Notes: generated by a model from the sequence alone, not told the origin. Positions 1 through 14,800 are shown, counted from the stretch's first letter. The stretch is DNA of 64,000 bases from Owenia fusiformis (GCA_903813345.2 CAIIXF020000007.1:37470759-37534758); one strand, 5' to 3'. Translations and numbers: made by a program.

Positions 1-1813
1 CAAATAGTGACTGCTATTGAGGGAAATAGTTCAAAACATTCAGGATATTCCCGAGGGACATTTTTACACTGTTTCCCGAAAATGTGGCAGTCACAAAATG
101 AATTATGTGTTCCATTATTTTATGAGGAACTTGGTATTGATTTTATTTGACTATTATGAAATAAAACAATTTAGTTTTCATTGTCACTAATTGACGTAAT
201 CGGGCAGTACTATTTTTGGCGAGATTTTTGGAAGCTTTTGTGAAAAATTGTTTTTACTCAAAGTTATGTAGTCAAATAACAAGATCTGATTGACACCTTT
301 CCTAAAGTTTTTGGTAGTGATTGGGAATAGGGGGGCAAAGTTATGATAGTCATAAGCTGCGGCCAATAAATATGTTGTTTGTACTTGTTTTTTTTACTGT
401 AGAAAATGTAAAGTGAGCATTATTGCTATGTTTGGTAGATAATAAATGTCGCATATTGAATTGTCTTTCCAATATGCTTTATTTTATGAAAAACAAGACT
501 CTACTGACTATCTTATGAATTTCTAAAGGTAAATCGCCAAATATTAACGAATCGAGTTCTCTTCACGAAGTTTAGAGAACATTTTTTTCAAAAACAAGCC
601 GACTTAGTTTAACATGTTCCTGAATATTTGTACAAATTGTGGTAACATATTATGATGATGCACTTATCCTAATTTTAGATATAATTCTTTTATTCTCCCC
701 ACCCCCCAGTTTTTCAATTTATTAATATATCTGTAGCTAAGTGGTTGTCAAAGACAAAAACAAGTTGAACTTGAAATTGTTGATTATTCCTACAAGAAAT
801 ATAGCTTTTTTAATTTGTATTTAAATAGAAAATCATTTAGTATCTCACCTTTTACAATGAAATAACTTTCAATCCGCCACTTGGGAAATGGGCAGTAGAT
901 AGCTTCCGTGTGTGTTTAGTACTCTGATTCAATAATTGTTATAAGGAAATGTTAGTTTATTAAAACGAAAGAGAATTTCTGTAAATCTGTAATAATTCTG
1001 GATTTGTCATCCGATCTTTTGTCATATTTAAATAGAGCAATGAATCTCAATGTTCTATTTTCTGTAGGCAATGCAAATTGGTTAAAGATGAAGCTCAACG
1101 TCAACATGTTTGTTTAAATAGATTTTGAGGAAACATTCTGTCTTGATTTTGTGTAACACATACATTTTACTACACAGCAAACATGCCTCAATGTTGATTT
1201 AACATAAAATTCTACTTTGATTTTCTCTATACAACTTTTTTCATACTGAATGATATCTATAGCCTATTTCCTTCTTCCTCATTGACAATGGGATATTTGA
1301 AAGACTAACAATAATTTATTTGGTTTAGATCCCAAAAAGTGAATGGAAATCAGAAACAGCCATAATAATTTAATAACTATTTTATTGTACACTTTTTTAA
1401 AGTGAGTATATGTGATATTGAGTATTTTGAAGTCTTACTTGTTACGATGGTATGTAGAGTATATCGAACATTTTTAGCATTTATTTGTTTTGCATTCTGT
1501 TTATTACATCAGTATATTCATTTTCTAGGAGGTTATTATTTTGTGAACCAATTTATTATATAGATACACACATATATATATATATACCGGATGGGTATAA
1601 ATAGTGGCCGTACTTCGGCACCTGATATTTCCATAACCCTTCACAATTACTTCTAAAAATTTGCACACGTAAAACCAGTTATCTCGCCAAAGTAAAAATG
1701 AAATTTCTAGTAATGGGATCAAAATCAAAAACACGAGTCAAAACGCTTATTCCGGTGTAACGAAATTTCAAAATTTTTGAAATTAGTCTAGTGATAAGTG
1801 GTTCGATGTGGAG
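1..1813. other. gene-free AT-rich stretch
   Basis: No exon with believable splice sites or a recognisable protein family is seen on either strand. Only short AT-rich sequence and a small (ta)n run near 1,570 are present. Confidence 0.5.
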
Positions 1814-2291
1814 CCAGTTCACCCCTTAGTACCAACAAAAAATTCTAAAAAGCAAGCCAAATGTCCCGTTTAAGAACCCCTATTTAACTTTCGAAAATAG
1901 ATTCTTGAGATGCTATCTAACATGAATCTACTTGTTGAGACTCGGTCAACTTGAGTTTTTCCGTGAACATGAGGATTTCAACAAGGCTGCCATAAACTTA
2001 ACATGGGGACATACACCACTGACCATTGACTTAGCGTGGGGATACAATCATGTATGACACAATGTAAAGTCAATGACAGCCTTGCTGGAATCCTCATTTT
2101 CTCAGAAGAACTCAAGTTGATCGAATCTCAACAAGTAGATTCATGTTGGATAGTATATCAAGAATCCATTTTCGAAAGTTTAAATAGGGGTTCTTAAACG
2201 GGACATTGGACTTGCTTTTTAGAATTTTTTTGTTGGATAGTATTGCTAGAATCAATTGTCGTTAGAATAGGGGTTTTTAAGGTGGAACTGG
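1814..2291. mobile_element. hairpin MITE (foldback element, family 1)
   Basis: The left arm from about 1,814 to 2,000 returns as an imperfect reverse complement from about 2,100 to 2,291. The shared core reads ccaacaaaaaattctaaaaa at 1,832 and its complement ends at 2,236. No coding sequence is inside, so this is a non-autonomous element. Related pieces lie at about 7,612-7,745 and 32,548-34,040. The superfamily is not clear, and no target duplication was defined. Confidence 0.75.
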
Positions 2292-4510
2292 AGTTAATAA
2301 ATTAGCAAAAAAGAAATTACTCGAAAAAGTACCATGATATTTCAAGCTGTTTTTCTTGGCGACGGATGTACTCCGCCATGAGTTGAAACATATATCAAAT
2401 TTAAAATGAGCACCACATGTATACGTATATTACACAACCATAAATTTTAAGTGCTATGGTCCCTAGAGACAGCATTTGGACCATAAAGTGAGAGTGATTC
2501 TGGTAAACTTCAAAGAATACTTCTAGCACCGGAACACATTTGAAAGTTTTGAAAATTTCGGTAAATCATCTTACCAGGAAACACCAAACAACTTGAAAAT
2601 GTGCATTAGTTGTGTTGATATTGAGATAGGAGGTTCAAACCACATGTCATCAATTTATTTCTTGTCATCCATCTTTTTTTCTTGCACTACTTGTTTTGAC
2701 AGTCCAGGGAAATATTTCTCAGATTGATATATGAGACAAATAGATATGACAATACAATATACTTGTATTTGTTATCATCCATTATATCTGTTGATTTATT
2801 TTATTGTTAGAAATTGCAAATTTATCATTATTAAAGCTATACTGTGTATCTAATATTCTCAGGAATTCACCTGTGAAATTATTTTGTTTTGACACGTGAT
2901 TTTACATTTTTACTTTAGCTTATTGGCCCGAAATGAAGTTATTCATAAAGATCGAAGAAGGAATAAGTGTTTTGACGAACTAATAAATGCACAAATCATC
3001 GTTTACTCACCGAAAATGGATAAAAACTGCGTACATTTGTTTCAAAGTTTTGTTCCGGAAGTAGCCTATTCACGATCGTAACCTTGAAAACGCTACATCC
3101 GCTAAATGAGATCTTGTATTTTAAACAAAATGAGATCGTAATTACATATTTAGCCATTTTTGGCTTTTATTTTCTTGAATAAGTTATAAAAAATCATCTT
3201 ATTGAAAATTTGTTACGTTTATCTGTTTTACTTATCATCCGAAGTCAGAATCATCACTCTCCGGTGATAATATATTCATCCGCCATTTCCTGTTATAGCC
3301 GTTAGATTATGTGAAAGAATATCATCAAAATGTAACCAAAATACTCAAAATCGGAGACAACTTTGAGATGTTGCATCTTATATAGAGGTTAGTGTTTAAT
3401 AAAATCGCCTGATCTTATGCGACCAGAGGGATTTCACTTTGCAAAAGCAATTGAAAGTTTTCGTTTCAAATCAAAAAAAAAATTGTCGATAAATCGACGA
3501 TAATAAAATCTCAGATATCATGCCACAAAATTAAACTTTCATTTATTCATAAACTACTATTTAAATTATGATTTCTCGAATCGTTTGTCGTTCCTGACAT
3601 ATCTTTAGATCATTATAGTGTATCGGTTATTCATTTCTAATATGTTTGTTCTCGGTAGTATTCCTGGAAAGGGACAGTGACAATTTGATAGCTGTTTCTT
3701 TTATTGCTGATATCACACTCATGTGGTAATCCTTGGGTAAAGTCTTACTCAAAATGTTATCTTCACATGTTGATTCAAATTATCTGTAACATTTTCGCTT
3801 GAAACGTTGTGCTTTATCCTCAGATTCCTATCTCAAAATGAGTCACATTTTATCTTGTTTTTTTATTTCACATCTCCATATTTTTTTCAAATTTCAGTTA
3901 AGGTATGCGTTACCTTTAACGGGACATAACAGCTTATCTAAGGCCTTTTTCAGATTTTGTTTAGTACTACCTATGTTATAGAGAAAGCATGAGTGAGAGT
4001 TGATTCTTTGAAAATAACGGTGAGGCGTTATCGGACACTCAAATCGGAAGCAATTATTCTTTCCTATCATTTTCAAGCAGTACTATACAGGGTGTTATCT
4101 GTATTAAAACAGCCTGATTTGTACAGATCGCATTGCTTTACTGCTTTACTGCTGAACTAAAATATGCCTAGAAATTGGATAAAATGATAAAAAAACATTG
4201 TACGTCTTACAGAAAACGTTATATAAACTATTGATTCACGGGGCATGTATATATGTATATACATGTAAGCAATGCTAAACTGTCTGTCAATACAGTGTGC
4301 TGTCGACAAAAGGATGGATATTGAGTTATAAAAAGAGGAAGTTGAGGATAGATACTCCAAGGAAACTCTTCTAGAATTCCTTAAAAAGGTTTTATGAGGA
4401 TTGCAAAATGCCAAATCCCTATTTGAAGCACGTTTAAGGTCATACATTGAAAACATTGCTGCCGTTAACATGGCTTAGGGAGACACACTGACTATTATTT
4501 TGGTATAAAA
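2292..4510. other. gene-free stretch
   Basis: Only short open frames without recognisable domains or splice context occur here. An isolated tacagggtgt word near 4,086 resembles mariner ends but has no partner. Confidence 0.45.
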
Positions 4511-5509
4511 CTAACTTTGATTTTGGCCGAACACTAAATTTTGAAATGTCTGTAACTTTTTCCCATTTGTGAGTTGAATCGTGATACTTGGCAGATCAAT
4601 GTTACTTTGGATATGCTTTAAAATGATATATGCCACATATTTTGGAGATATTGGTTCCAATTGCATATGCTGGGGACAAATGAAAGAAATTCGCGAGATT
4701 ACCACTATTAATCGAGACTTGTTTTTTTAGGTGGGATTTGCTACTAACAATTTAAGTTTTAGTTCTACTCTTTTCTATATACGGTGTATTTAACAACTAT
4801 GCTGAAAAACACTTGATATAATTTAGAAGTCTCTGCCAAAATAGTACTGGTATACTAAAGTGAAGAAGCGAAGTCGATTTGAGAGCGAGCAAGAAGAGAG
4901 TTTTAATGGTTGAGTCTCCCTGTTTATCCAGTTACCAAAAGTTACAAGTTACACAGGAAACTAACAAGTTACACACGTTACAGGTTACTTAGGCTTTTAA
5001 CAAGCTAAACTAACTTTGATTTTGGCCGAACACTAAATTTTGAAATGTCTGTAACTTTTTCCCATTTGTGAGTTGAATCGTGATACTTGGCAGATCAATG
5101 TAACTTTGGATATGCTTTAAAATGATATATGCCACATACTTTGGAGATATTGGTTCCAATTGCATATGCTGGGGACAAATGAAAGAAATTCGCGAGATTA
5201 CCACTATTAATCGAGACTTGTTTTTTTAGGTGGGGTTTGCTACTAACAATTTAAGTTTTAGTTCTACTCTTTTCTATATACGGTGTATTTAACAACTATG
5301 CTGAAAAACACTTGATATAATTTAGAAGTCTCTGCCAAAATAGTACTGGTATACTAAAGTGAAGAAGCGAAGTCGATTTGAGAGCGAGCAAGAAGAGAGT
5401 TTTAATGGTTGAATCTCCCTATTTATCCAGTTACCAAAAGTTACAAGTTACACAGGAAACTAACAAGTTACACACGTAACAGGTTACTTAGGCTTTTTAC
5501 AAGCTACAC
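4511..5509. repeat. 499-bp tandem duplication (two copies)
   Basis: The block starting at 4,511 (ctaactttgattttggccga) recurs at 5,010 with an offset of 499 bp and only a few substitutions over its whole length. The two copies abut. Each carries the same 64-codon open frame on the minus strand, which is explained by the duplication and not by selection. Copy 2 runs into a decayed gttaca-rich repeat and then a (gtta)n microsatellite. Confidence 0.9.
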
Positions 5510-5604
5510 ACAATACAAGTTACTTAGGCTATTTACAGGTTACAAAGGTTACAAGTTATACAGGCTAAAGTTACACTGGTTACAAGTTATACAGGTTATT
5601 TACA

Positions 5605-5605
<1 letters not shown>

Positions 5606-5655
<50 letters not shown>
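5606..5655. repeat. (GTTA)n microsatellite
   Basis: About 12 uninterrupted GTTA units, preceded by imperfect ttacaagttacacagg-type units from about 5,420. Confidence 0.95.
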
Positions 5656-5660
5656 AGATT

Positions 5661-6298
5661 ACACCTGTAAAATCTGTAAAGGTTGGTCAATCATATACAC
5701 GCACGTAATTTTACGTCTATACGGGCATAAGTAACGCCTTCACACCCGTAAACAACGCCTGCATTCTGTGGACTAGTAGGCCAACTATATATTAGTTCTA
5801 GCGACGTTGTGTATTAATGTTGAACCATCCTTGAGATAACATACTCCGGGCGGTCAAGTTACACTACGACTTCAGACATGGATTCTCTCTCTATTGTATC
5901 AAAACTACAAGGTTATGGTCTTGTAGTGTCACATTTTGGTACCAGTGTCCATATCTGCAAAGCGCCTTTGCACGCCGCTTCAAAGCGCCATCAAAACGCT
6001 GTTGGTGTGAACTTAGCTGAATGCAAATGCTATGACCATGATGACGACCAAGGCTACAACTCCACTTACTGTTGATTCGCAATCGAAAGTGCTCAGTTGA
6101 ACAGAAGTAGACCTTGGTAACGTAGTACTCATGCAGCACCTTCAAAACCTTGTTGGGCAGCTGAAAAAAGTTCTCGTTATTAAATAATATATGTAATATA
6201 TCAGAACATGTTCATTTCGAGCTGAAGCATTTGACTTTAAAAATAAATAATCAGTTTCGTTGGCTTTTCAAATCGAATCAAAAAATAGTTTTTAAGGT
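5661..6298. other. gene-free stretch with repeat fragments
   Basis: Around 5,690-5,790 is a fragment of the terminal repeat of the 2.3-kb element at 27.7-30.0 kb (acacccgtaaacaacgcctg, aggccaac). Around 5,970-6,020 is a fragment of the small palindrome best preserved at 21,389-21,449. No gene is seen. Confidence 0.55.
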
Positions 6299-7005
6299 GC
6301 AGTGTTACTTAACAGGAAATGACAAAACAGGAAGTGACAAAAATGTGGCATTTTTAGACATTTTTTGAACAAAGATAAAAGAGTTCTGTTTTGATCTCCT
6401 GTCAATTTAAATGGTTGCATATATCATTTACAGGACCAGGATCACAATGTCCATGGTCAAAATGACCTTAAACATGATGAAATAACCTTTTTCAGCCAGC
6501 TGAAAATGTGATTGAATAATAGCTAAATGTAGCCCCTCGGGAAAGGTCACTGAACAGAATCTTTTGATTTTTTCAGAAAATGTACCCAATATATTGCTCT
6601 AACTGATACAATCTTCAAAATTTTAGAAAATTGTCTGAAACATAAATGGCGGTCATCAAAAGGAAAATAGATCGTCTTTCAGTTCAGTTTTTTTTTCATT
6701 TTTATTTTTCTATGAATGATATCACATTTTCAAAGATTGTGTTATTTAGAGCGATATATTGAGCACATTTTTAGAAAAAATCAAAAGATTCTGTTCAGTG
6801 ACCTTTCCTAAGCTCCTACTTTTAGCTATTTTCCAGTCACATTTTCAGAGGGCTGAAAAAGTTTTTTCATCAAGTACCATGTACATTGTGATCCTTGTCC
6901 TGTAAATGATATGTGGAACTATTTGAACTGACTGGAGATCAAAAATGCTAAAAATGCCAAATTTTGTCACTTCCTGTTTTGTCATTTCCTGTTAAGGACC
7001 ACTGC
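6299..7005. mobile_element. 0.7-kb long-hairpin element (foldback MITE)
   Basis: Begins gcagtgttacttaacaggaa and ends with the near complement ttcctgttaaggaccactgc. The arms can be followed inward for roughly 300 bp each, including the shared words gaaaggtcactgaacagaat and tgatccttgtcctgtaaatg or their complements, leaving a short centre. There is no open frame of note. It would fold into one large hairpin. Confidence 0.85.
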
Positions 7006-8821
7006 TTCTTATTGTTGTTATATCTCAAATGCCATATAAAAGTCTGACTGGTAATAGAACTGGCCCTATCTGGCCGTGGCTCCGTGGCTATTAATTAAAC
7101 ATAAAAACTAATTATCATACTTTAACCATAACATAACACAGCAACACACGATGTTTGGTGATTTAGGCCGTTTAAAGGCCAAACAATATTATTATTGGTT
7201 TAACATGTTTAGTATATTTGTGATGAACAATTTTTCTGTGCTCTTTCCACCAATCTCTAGACCAGAACGCCTTACTCTAAATGATATATACCATTCATTG
7301 CAGGTATGTGATATTGTGATTTCGACTGTAGACTCATGGGTGATTTCGACTGTAGACTCATGGGGTCTTTTGAATAATTCGGTACAGAAAGTGATGTATC
7401 ACGGTGTAATATTTGATTCCAGAATACAACTTGAATCTTATCATTAGTACATTAATAACAGAAAACTACAAGTGTGGTTAGTGACACACATTTAAGTTTT
7501 GATTAAGTAGAAATTAATAAAAGACGTTTAAAAAAATGAAGACACAGAAGCTACCAAACATAACATACTAACCAAACTAGACTAGAAAAGACTACACTAG
7601 ACTTAGTACTAACCCAAAAATGTCAAAAAGGCCTTAGTTAAGCTTCAATGACCTGTTTAAGAACCCATATTGTTGCTATTGAAAATGCTTTCTAGCAATA
7701 CTATCCCAAATGAATGTACGTGTTGAGATTCGACCAACTTGGTACTTTGCAAGCATAGTCCTTAGTTAAGAATTGAAATCAGCTCATCCAGAAAATGCTA
7801 GCCCTTAAAGATGTGCAAATCCTGGATTTGTCGAACGATTCTTCATTAAGTATGCTAGATGATTTGAAATATGCACTGCATCTTCGGGTAATTCACTGCT
7901 ACAGTTAAGCGATGACTACAGTTCTATCTAAAGCTAAGGCTAAGCTATATCTCCAATTCGGTGCATTCAAGATATCATACTTCACAGTTCAGGTAGTATA
8001 TTAATAAAAATCACTCTCTCTCTTATAAAACTAGAACAAACCTCCAAATCCAAAGTTGAGAATCACACAATAGTAACTGCTAGGTGTGTTCATACACAGA
8101 GAGGTCTCCTCGCACGCCCTGAATTTGGCATTGATTTATGTCTGCAATGGGGTACACATGTGAACACTTATCAGTAAAGGGAGACACTATACATTGCTAC
8201 AAACCCCGCGCTTTTCCCTAAAATCTGCTTGAAGGATGTACTCGATAATGTGATTTAGCAAGAACATTATAAGCGCATTTTTTGGATTGCATCAGAATTT
8301 CCAATCGTCACCCTTGTTAGCATGTTTCACACATGGAACGATACATGCATTATCACCTGAACAAAAACAACCCCTTTGGAATCAAACATATTATTAAGTG
8401 AAGCTACATGTGTCATGCGTGTTTAAACACAATTCTGGATCCTCACAAACATACTCAGTTTGTCATTCAGTTATGTCTGTGTAGAAACAAACATATAACA
8501 TACTAGTTAATAAACACACAATTTCATTATGTGACACTAAATTTGGGATTTTGAGGTGTGTCCTGGTTCCTTAAAATAAAAGCAAACAACGTAATATATT
8601 ATCTAAAACGTTTAAACAATCTCACGACATCGTAAAGACAGATTTTTTTTGGCTTTTGTGTTTTTAAAAAAATCTAAAAGTTAGTGGCATAGTGTCTCAA
8701 ACATCAATTTTGCAACCAGGTGAACGTGTCTAAACGAGAGCATAGAAGGGTGCACAAGGTTGAGGTAAAAAGAAGAGGTGAGCAATAGAGGAGATGAGGT
8801 GGACACAGTAGGGCGGTGATT
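7006..8821. other. gene-free stretch with dispersed repeat pieces
   Basis: 7,612-7,745 is a decayed copy of hairpin family 1. About 65 bp near 8,120-8,190 (tttggcatt...tatgtctg, then cagtaaag.gagac) recurs near 10,330-10,395, so it is a dispersed repeat. No exon is supported. The 98-codon open frame at 7,151-7,447 (plus) has an internal 21-bp duplication and no domain. Confidence 0.45.
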
Positions 8822-11800
8822 TCAAATAGAATGGGTACCATCTTGTTCAATGCTAACAAATGTTTGTGCTATGCATGCATGACTGCCATTTGTGTTGACG
8901 CAGGTTTCATCCGCCCCGCAGTTATCTGGGTTGCGGGCGCATTCATCAATGTCTGAAATAACCAAACAACTTAGAGCAAAAAACAAAAACAGACCATAGT
9001 TTCACAAAAGCCTAGAAACCTTGTTGAAATGCAGTAAAAAGGATATATTGATTGTTGTGTACGTAAAATGTCAATACAGGGTGTTCCATATGTTTCAGGA
9101 ATGATGCTCTATTTTATTGGTTTTCTTTTCAATCTAGCTAATCTTTTGCCAAAATGTGTCCAAATATGTTGTGAATAAGTTGGAAAAGTTTCATATCATG
9201 AAACTTAGTAGACTGAATAATATGGTTGCTATAGTGACCTAGGGGTAGGGTAGGTGGAGCAGGTGTAACAACACGCAAAACATGACATTTTTGTAAAAAT
9301 TGTAGTTTTTGTATAAAGTGTTCAAAGTGTTAATTTGTCATAGTCACATCAAACTTGTTGGAAATTAAAAAAATAGAGATGGATTCCTGGAAATTAAAAA
9401 TATTATCGCACCCTTTATTGGCCATAATCATTATTTCAGCATCTATCCCCTTTGCATTAGTTAGCGCTCTCACTGTTCTCGGATGCCCACATTTTGGATT
9501 ATCAGTCTCAGTTTCCCTTCCAGATTTTAACCGATTGTACCACTCATACACTCTAGATGTTACCCTCATTGAGTCCCCATGTGCAAAGGTTTCCTTTGCT
9601 AATGACTTTTTCACTTTTCAAGATGGCCGCTCGTCCAAAATGACCTGTGTTTATTCTCCTTTGTGACTCATGACATGACAGGTGTTTAAATTGTGATGTG
9701 ATCAAAAGTGATGACATTATTTTACTTTCTTGGAATCTACCTTCATTTTTGCTTAATTACTGACAAGTTTGATCCAACTCTGACAACCTAATACTTAATC
9801 ACGCTTCGTACAAAAAAAACTATTTTTATAAATATTTCATATATTTTGCGCGTTGTTACACCTGTTCCACCTACCCTTCCCCTAGGTTACTATAGCAACC
9901 ATATAATTAAGACTACTGAACTTCACAATATGAAACTTTACCAACTTATTCTTAACATGTTTTAAAAGATTGTGTCAAAAATTCAGTTAGATTGAAAAGA
10001 AAACCAATGGAACACCCTGCACAACGCCCAATTACTTAATTTCTTATTTAATTAATATTTCTTATATGTCTAAACATTTGGTTCAAGGCAACAGTGTATC
10101 GGACACATACATTTAATGTGTCAGTTCCAGTTACACTTATGATACGAGTGAAATACAGAAAATATTTTGCCCGAGAAAGAGGAATTTCACGAGGCACTTC
10201 TAGCATGTCCTGATACTTAAAATACTTATTTATAGCCCGATTTCGTAGCAAAATACAAAGATAAGCACGCGTGTGCGTAAACAAATGACCATTGATTTTT
10301 TCAGTCTCAGTCAGATCCTAGATGGGCGTTGTATTTGGCATTTTATGTCTGTTATTGGGGACACGTGTGAAAAACATCAGTAAAGAGAGACCAATGAGGA
10401 TTGGCTCCCAGGATCGAGCCTCGATATTTTTCAACATTGGAAACGTAAAAATGTCGTTATTTTCTGAAATTATAAGCGACTGCAAATTCAAAAACAGTCC
10501 AAAAGATTCAGAACAATATCTTGATCATTTCTTGCGAGTTTCGGATTTTTTGTTCGGAAATAAGACCAAATTCACGATTCAAATGTTGAATTGAACAAAA
10601 TGACGGATGTTTGAATTCGAATTTTGTAATCAGGACATGCCATATATAGTAAAAATATATGTGTTGCACTCTGGGAGCCAATCTTACGTATATTTTATCA
10701 AACTTTGTCTACCAATTATCTACCGATCATCTACTGAACTAGAATATCACATTTTGTCTAAAATATTTCACTTTAAAATCTGATGTCCATATATGTACAG
10801 CAAACGTAGAGAAAGTAAAATTGTTATGATAATAGTAATCTCATGTGGACGTACCTACACATTCATGTTCATCTTCTGAGAGTTCGAAACCAACCCTGCA
10901 TGAACATACATAACTGCCTACTGTGTCATTACAGAAATGCTGACAGCGGCCATTTTGATACAAGCATTCATCAAAGTCTAAAATAAAGAACACGCATAAA
11001 TACTATTTATGAGGTAAATATCAAGTAAATAAATAAATTGGCAAATAAAATCTCAACTTTCGAGACTGTTAAGATGTCTTAGATTGAGTCAATATGTCAT
11101 TGGCTTCGAATGCACTTATAGTTATTTAAACATAATCTTCCTTTATTTGTAGAATAGCTTCTTTTGCCAATTTAAGTCATTACTAACTAGTGCTTGGTAA
11201 GTGTGAGGTCATAAATGAAGGAGTGATACGAATGTTGATAAAATGTTTTAATTAGTCATTTAAGAAAGGAGCGAAGATGATTACTTGTACAACTGGTTCC
11301 ATTTAATGGTATCACGTCATCCGAAAGTTGTGATTGACAGAAACACTCATCAACAAATCCGCGAGCTCTATACACTTTGCTGCAGAATTGTGTGTCAGCT
11401 AGAAATCAAAACAAACATTTTTCGTAGAAAAATAACATGCATGTTAGCATAACACAGGCTAATTAATGATTCAATATCCAATAATTAATTAAGTATACTC
11501 AGACTATTTTTCAAAATAATCCGAAAAATAAAATACGAATAATATCAAAAAATTCAAGAACGAAGGATCGGTTGTCAACATTAATTTATTTTCTTGTAAA
11601 TGCCTCTTTGGGAGTACTTACCGACACAATTGCCTTCATTTATTGTTTCAATTTGGTATCCTGGTATGCAGTCACAATAGTAAGAGAAGAATGTGTTTAC
11701 ACAAAGTTGTGAACATCCACCATTGTTAACAAGACACTCATCGACATCATCAGGACCAACTGGACCAGTTGAACCTGTTGGACCGGAAGGGCCACTATGT

Positions 11801-14800
11801 CCAGTTGCTCCTGTATGACCAGAAGGTCCAGTAGCACCAGTACCTCCAGTAGGACCAGCAGGTCCAGTTGCTCCTGTAGATCCAGTTGGAGCAGTTGGAC
11901 CAGTTGCTCCCGTTGATCCTTCAGGTCCTGTAGGGCCAGTTGATCCTGTAGGTCCGTAAGGTCCAGTGGGACCAGTGGCCCCAGTTCCTCCTGTAGGACC
12001 GGAAGGGCCATTTTGTCCAGTTGCGCCTGTAGGACCAGAAGGTCCAGTAGCACCAGTACGTCCAGTAAGACCGGTAGGACCAATAGGTCCAGTAGCACCG
12101 GTACTTCCAGGAGAACCAGTAGGTCCAGTTGCTCCAGTTTGTCCTTTATAACCAGATGGTCCAGTTGCTCCAGGTTGTCCTGTAAGACCAGTTTGTCCAG
12201 TCGCTCCAGTTGGTCCTGTAGGACCAGAAGGTCCAGTTGCTCCTGTAGGACCATTGGGAACAGTTGATCCGGTTGATCCTGTCGATCCAGTTGGACCTTT
12301 TGAACCCGTAGCTCCTGTTGATTCTTCAGGTCCATTCTGGTCATTTGATCCTGTAGGAGATAGCACGATATCATTTATATCACTCCGTATTTGTAGCTTT
12401 GTTTACATTAATACGGAATAAAACATACCTTTTTATGAAAAATGGTGATTGAGATTATGTTTCACAGCAAGTTCGCAGGGCAATTCTATATAGCACATAC
12501 TCAGGGGAATTGACTCTACTTTCTATACACACCAAATGCATCTCTGTCGATGGAAGAATAAAAAAAGCCTTATGTATTGTATTGGAAATCCTATGTTTCA
12601 ATACAATACATCCACAGTAACTTGTCACACATCTCACCATGTGTCGTTGTAACTGTTATGTATTTGAATTTCAGATTCTGTTGTCATTGATGATATAGTC
12701 AGACATGAAAAACGGTGTATTGTGGCGATTCAAAAGCTTAATTGATCAACATTTGGATTTCATATAATACACCATCAAAAGAGCTGAATATCTGCACAGG
12801 ATTAGCAACAATTAGGTTCCATGAATTGAGAACCAAGTGATCAAAAACTTGATGCGACGGTTATGTCCGCCATTTGCGAGAACTGTATCTGACTAGTCAC
12901 AGCATTTATCTATTCCACATACATTATGTGTTTGTCATTCAAACCACAAGGGGCCTTGCATTGTGGTCAAGTAAAGGGAAATTTTCATTAATTTTCAGAT
13001 CACATCACAGAGAATTTAGAGTATGTTGCCAATATTGTATCATTTTTTGATTACGCCCGTGGAAAATTCAAAATTGCCGGTATTGTGTTTTTTGTAATAA
13101 TTTCGCGTAATGACAGTTCTATTGAGACCATTTTCACTAAGATTAACAACACACAGGATATCTAAATCTAGAAAGGACTTCCGGGGGACCACAATTATTT
13201 TTACACCGGTCTGACTTTACAGCAGCATTAATAAACTCTCACCTAATATTTTGAGAGTGTCTATGATGTCAGCTTTCCATAAAGTGATGTTTTCTTTCAA
13301 GCTAGATAACTCTGTACCGAGGGTAGAAACTTCCTTTCTGAAGTTAGCAATGTCTTCTTTCGTTTCACCTTCAACAAAAATCTCAATTATTATAGTGTCT
13401 GAAAACTCAATATAAACGATTCGTTCGAAAAGTTTTTTTCTGAGAGCATTTCAAGATAAGCTATTTTATAGTACTAACCCGTTTATATGCACTTATGGAA
13501 TTTTAGAACCGTTCGCAATGTACTTCGGGAGATATTTGTGGTAGATGGTTCATATGGCATCAGTAAGTTGAATAATGTGAATGCCTTGATATGCTAAAAT
13601 TGTTTGGTCAGTCTTTGTTATCTCAACTGTTTGTCTGGTAATGTTATAACGAGTGTATATTCTATTAAAATACAAAGTACAAATTACAGTCTTCCTTTGC
13701 AGCGAAACATAACTTGTGGCATTCTGTCATTGCTTTCATCACTACTACAGCTACACTCAATACATCTGTTCTTCTCTAATTCAATCTTGTAATACTAAGT
13801 AATGTCTAGTGTATTACTGTTTTTCTTTTCTTTATCGTGTATTCTGTCAATATTTTCTGCTTTCACTTTATTATAGCCTCGTTCTGAGCCATGTGTTCCA
13901 CAATTTCTTAAATTCATATATTGAGAAGTTTGATAACGTCATCAAATTAGGTGATTTGTTCAAGGGTCATTTGGAGTCATTATTTGACATTACCAAATAA
14001 GACAATATGGAAAATACGTATACAAGACACACTATTGCCTTGCCATGAAAGCAACACGACATATCATTTAAGTTAAAGTTTCTTAAGAAAATTAAGCCTT
14101 GTTTAGTGATATTATCCTTTATGCGTGTATGTTACTTGTTTTCCTTTTTATAAAATGATATGGATCATAGAGTCATCACCTGAGTTGCCCAACAACCATA
14201 AATTGTTAAGTAATACGAAATCTAAACAAAGTATGAGAATACGGCTGGGTATATACCTAAAAACTATGATAAAGATTGGTTTACTATTTTTATATAGACA
14301 CTTGAGCAACAATTTCTGAACAAAATTAAAATATACCATATTCGAAGTAAATCTTTTTCAAATGCAGAATAATATACGCTAACCTAATTTTTTGAGGGTG
14401 TCCATGACGCCAGCTTTCCATATCATTATGTTTTCTGTCACATTAGATTGCTCTCTGATAATTGCTGAGAGGATGGAAACTTCCATGCTTATAGAAGTAA
14501 TGTCTTCCTTTGTTCCACCTTCAACAAAGATGTCATTTACTAAAGTATCCGGAGTATCAACCGTAAATATTTTGGAAATGGTTCAATATTATGGGCACAC
14601 GACTTAAAACGTGGGGATCGGTTACATTTGCTCGTTAGATCGTTCATATAGCTATTTGAAATACAGCATCACATATTCTATTTTTATTTCTTTATTTCTA
14701 ATTGATTCAATTACATTAAGAGGATTACATGAAAAGGATTCTATTGGACTTACCAATATCACAATTTGCACCCCAATATCCAGGGGCACATGTACAATGG

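Noticed and set aside
4157-4471. 104-codon minus-strand frame
   Set aside because: Low-complexity, no domain, no splice or promoter support.
11697-12374. Leucine/glutamine-rich 225-codon frame and proline/valine-rich plus-strand frames
   Set aside because: Shadow frames of the Gly-X-Thr collagen exon.
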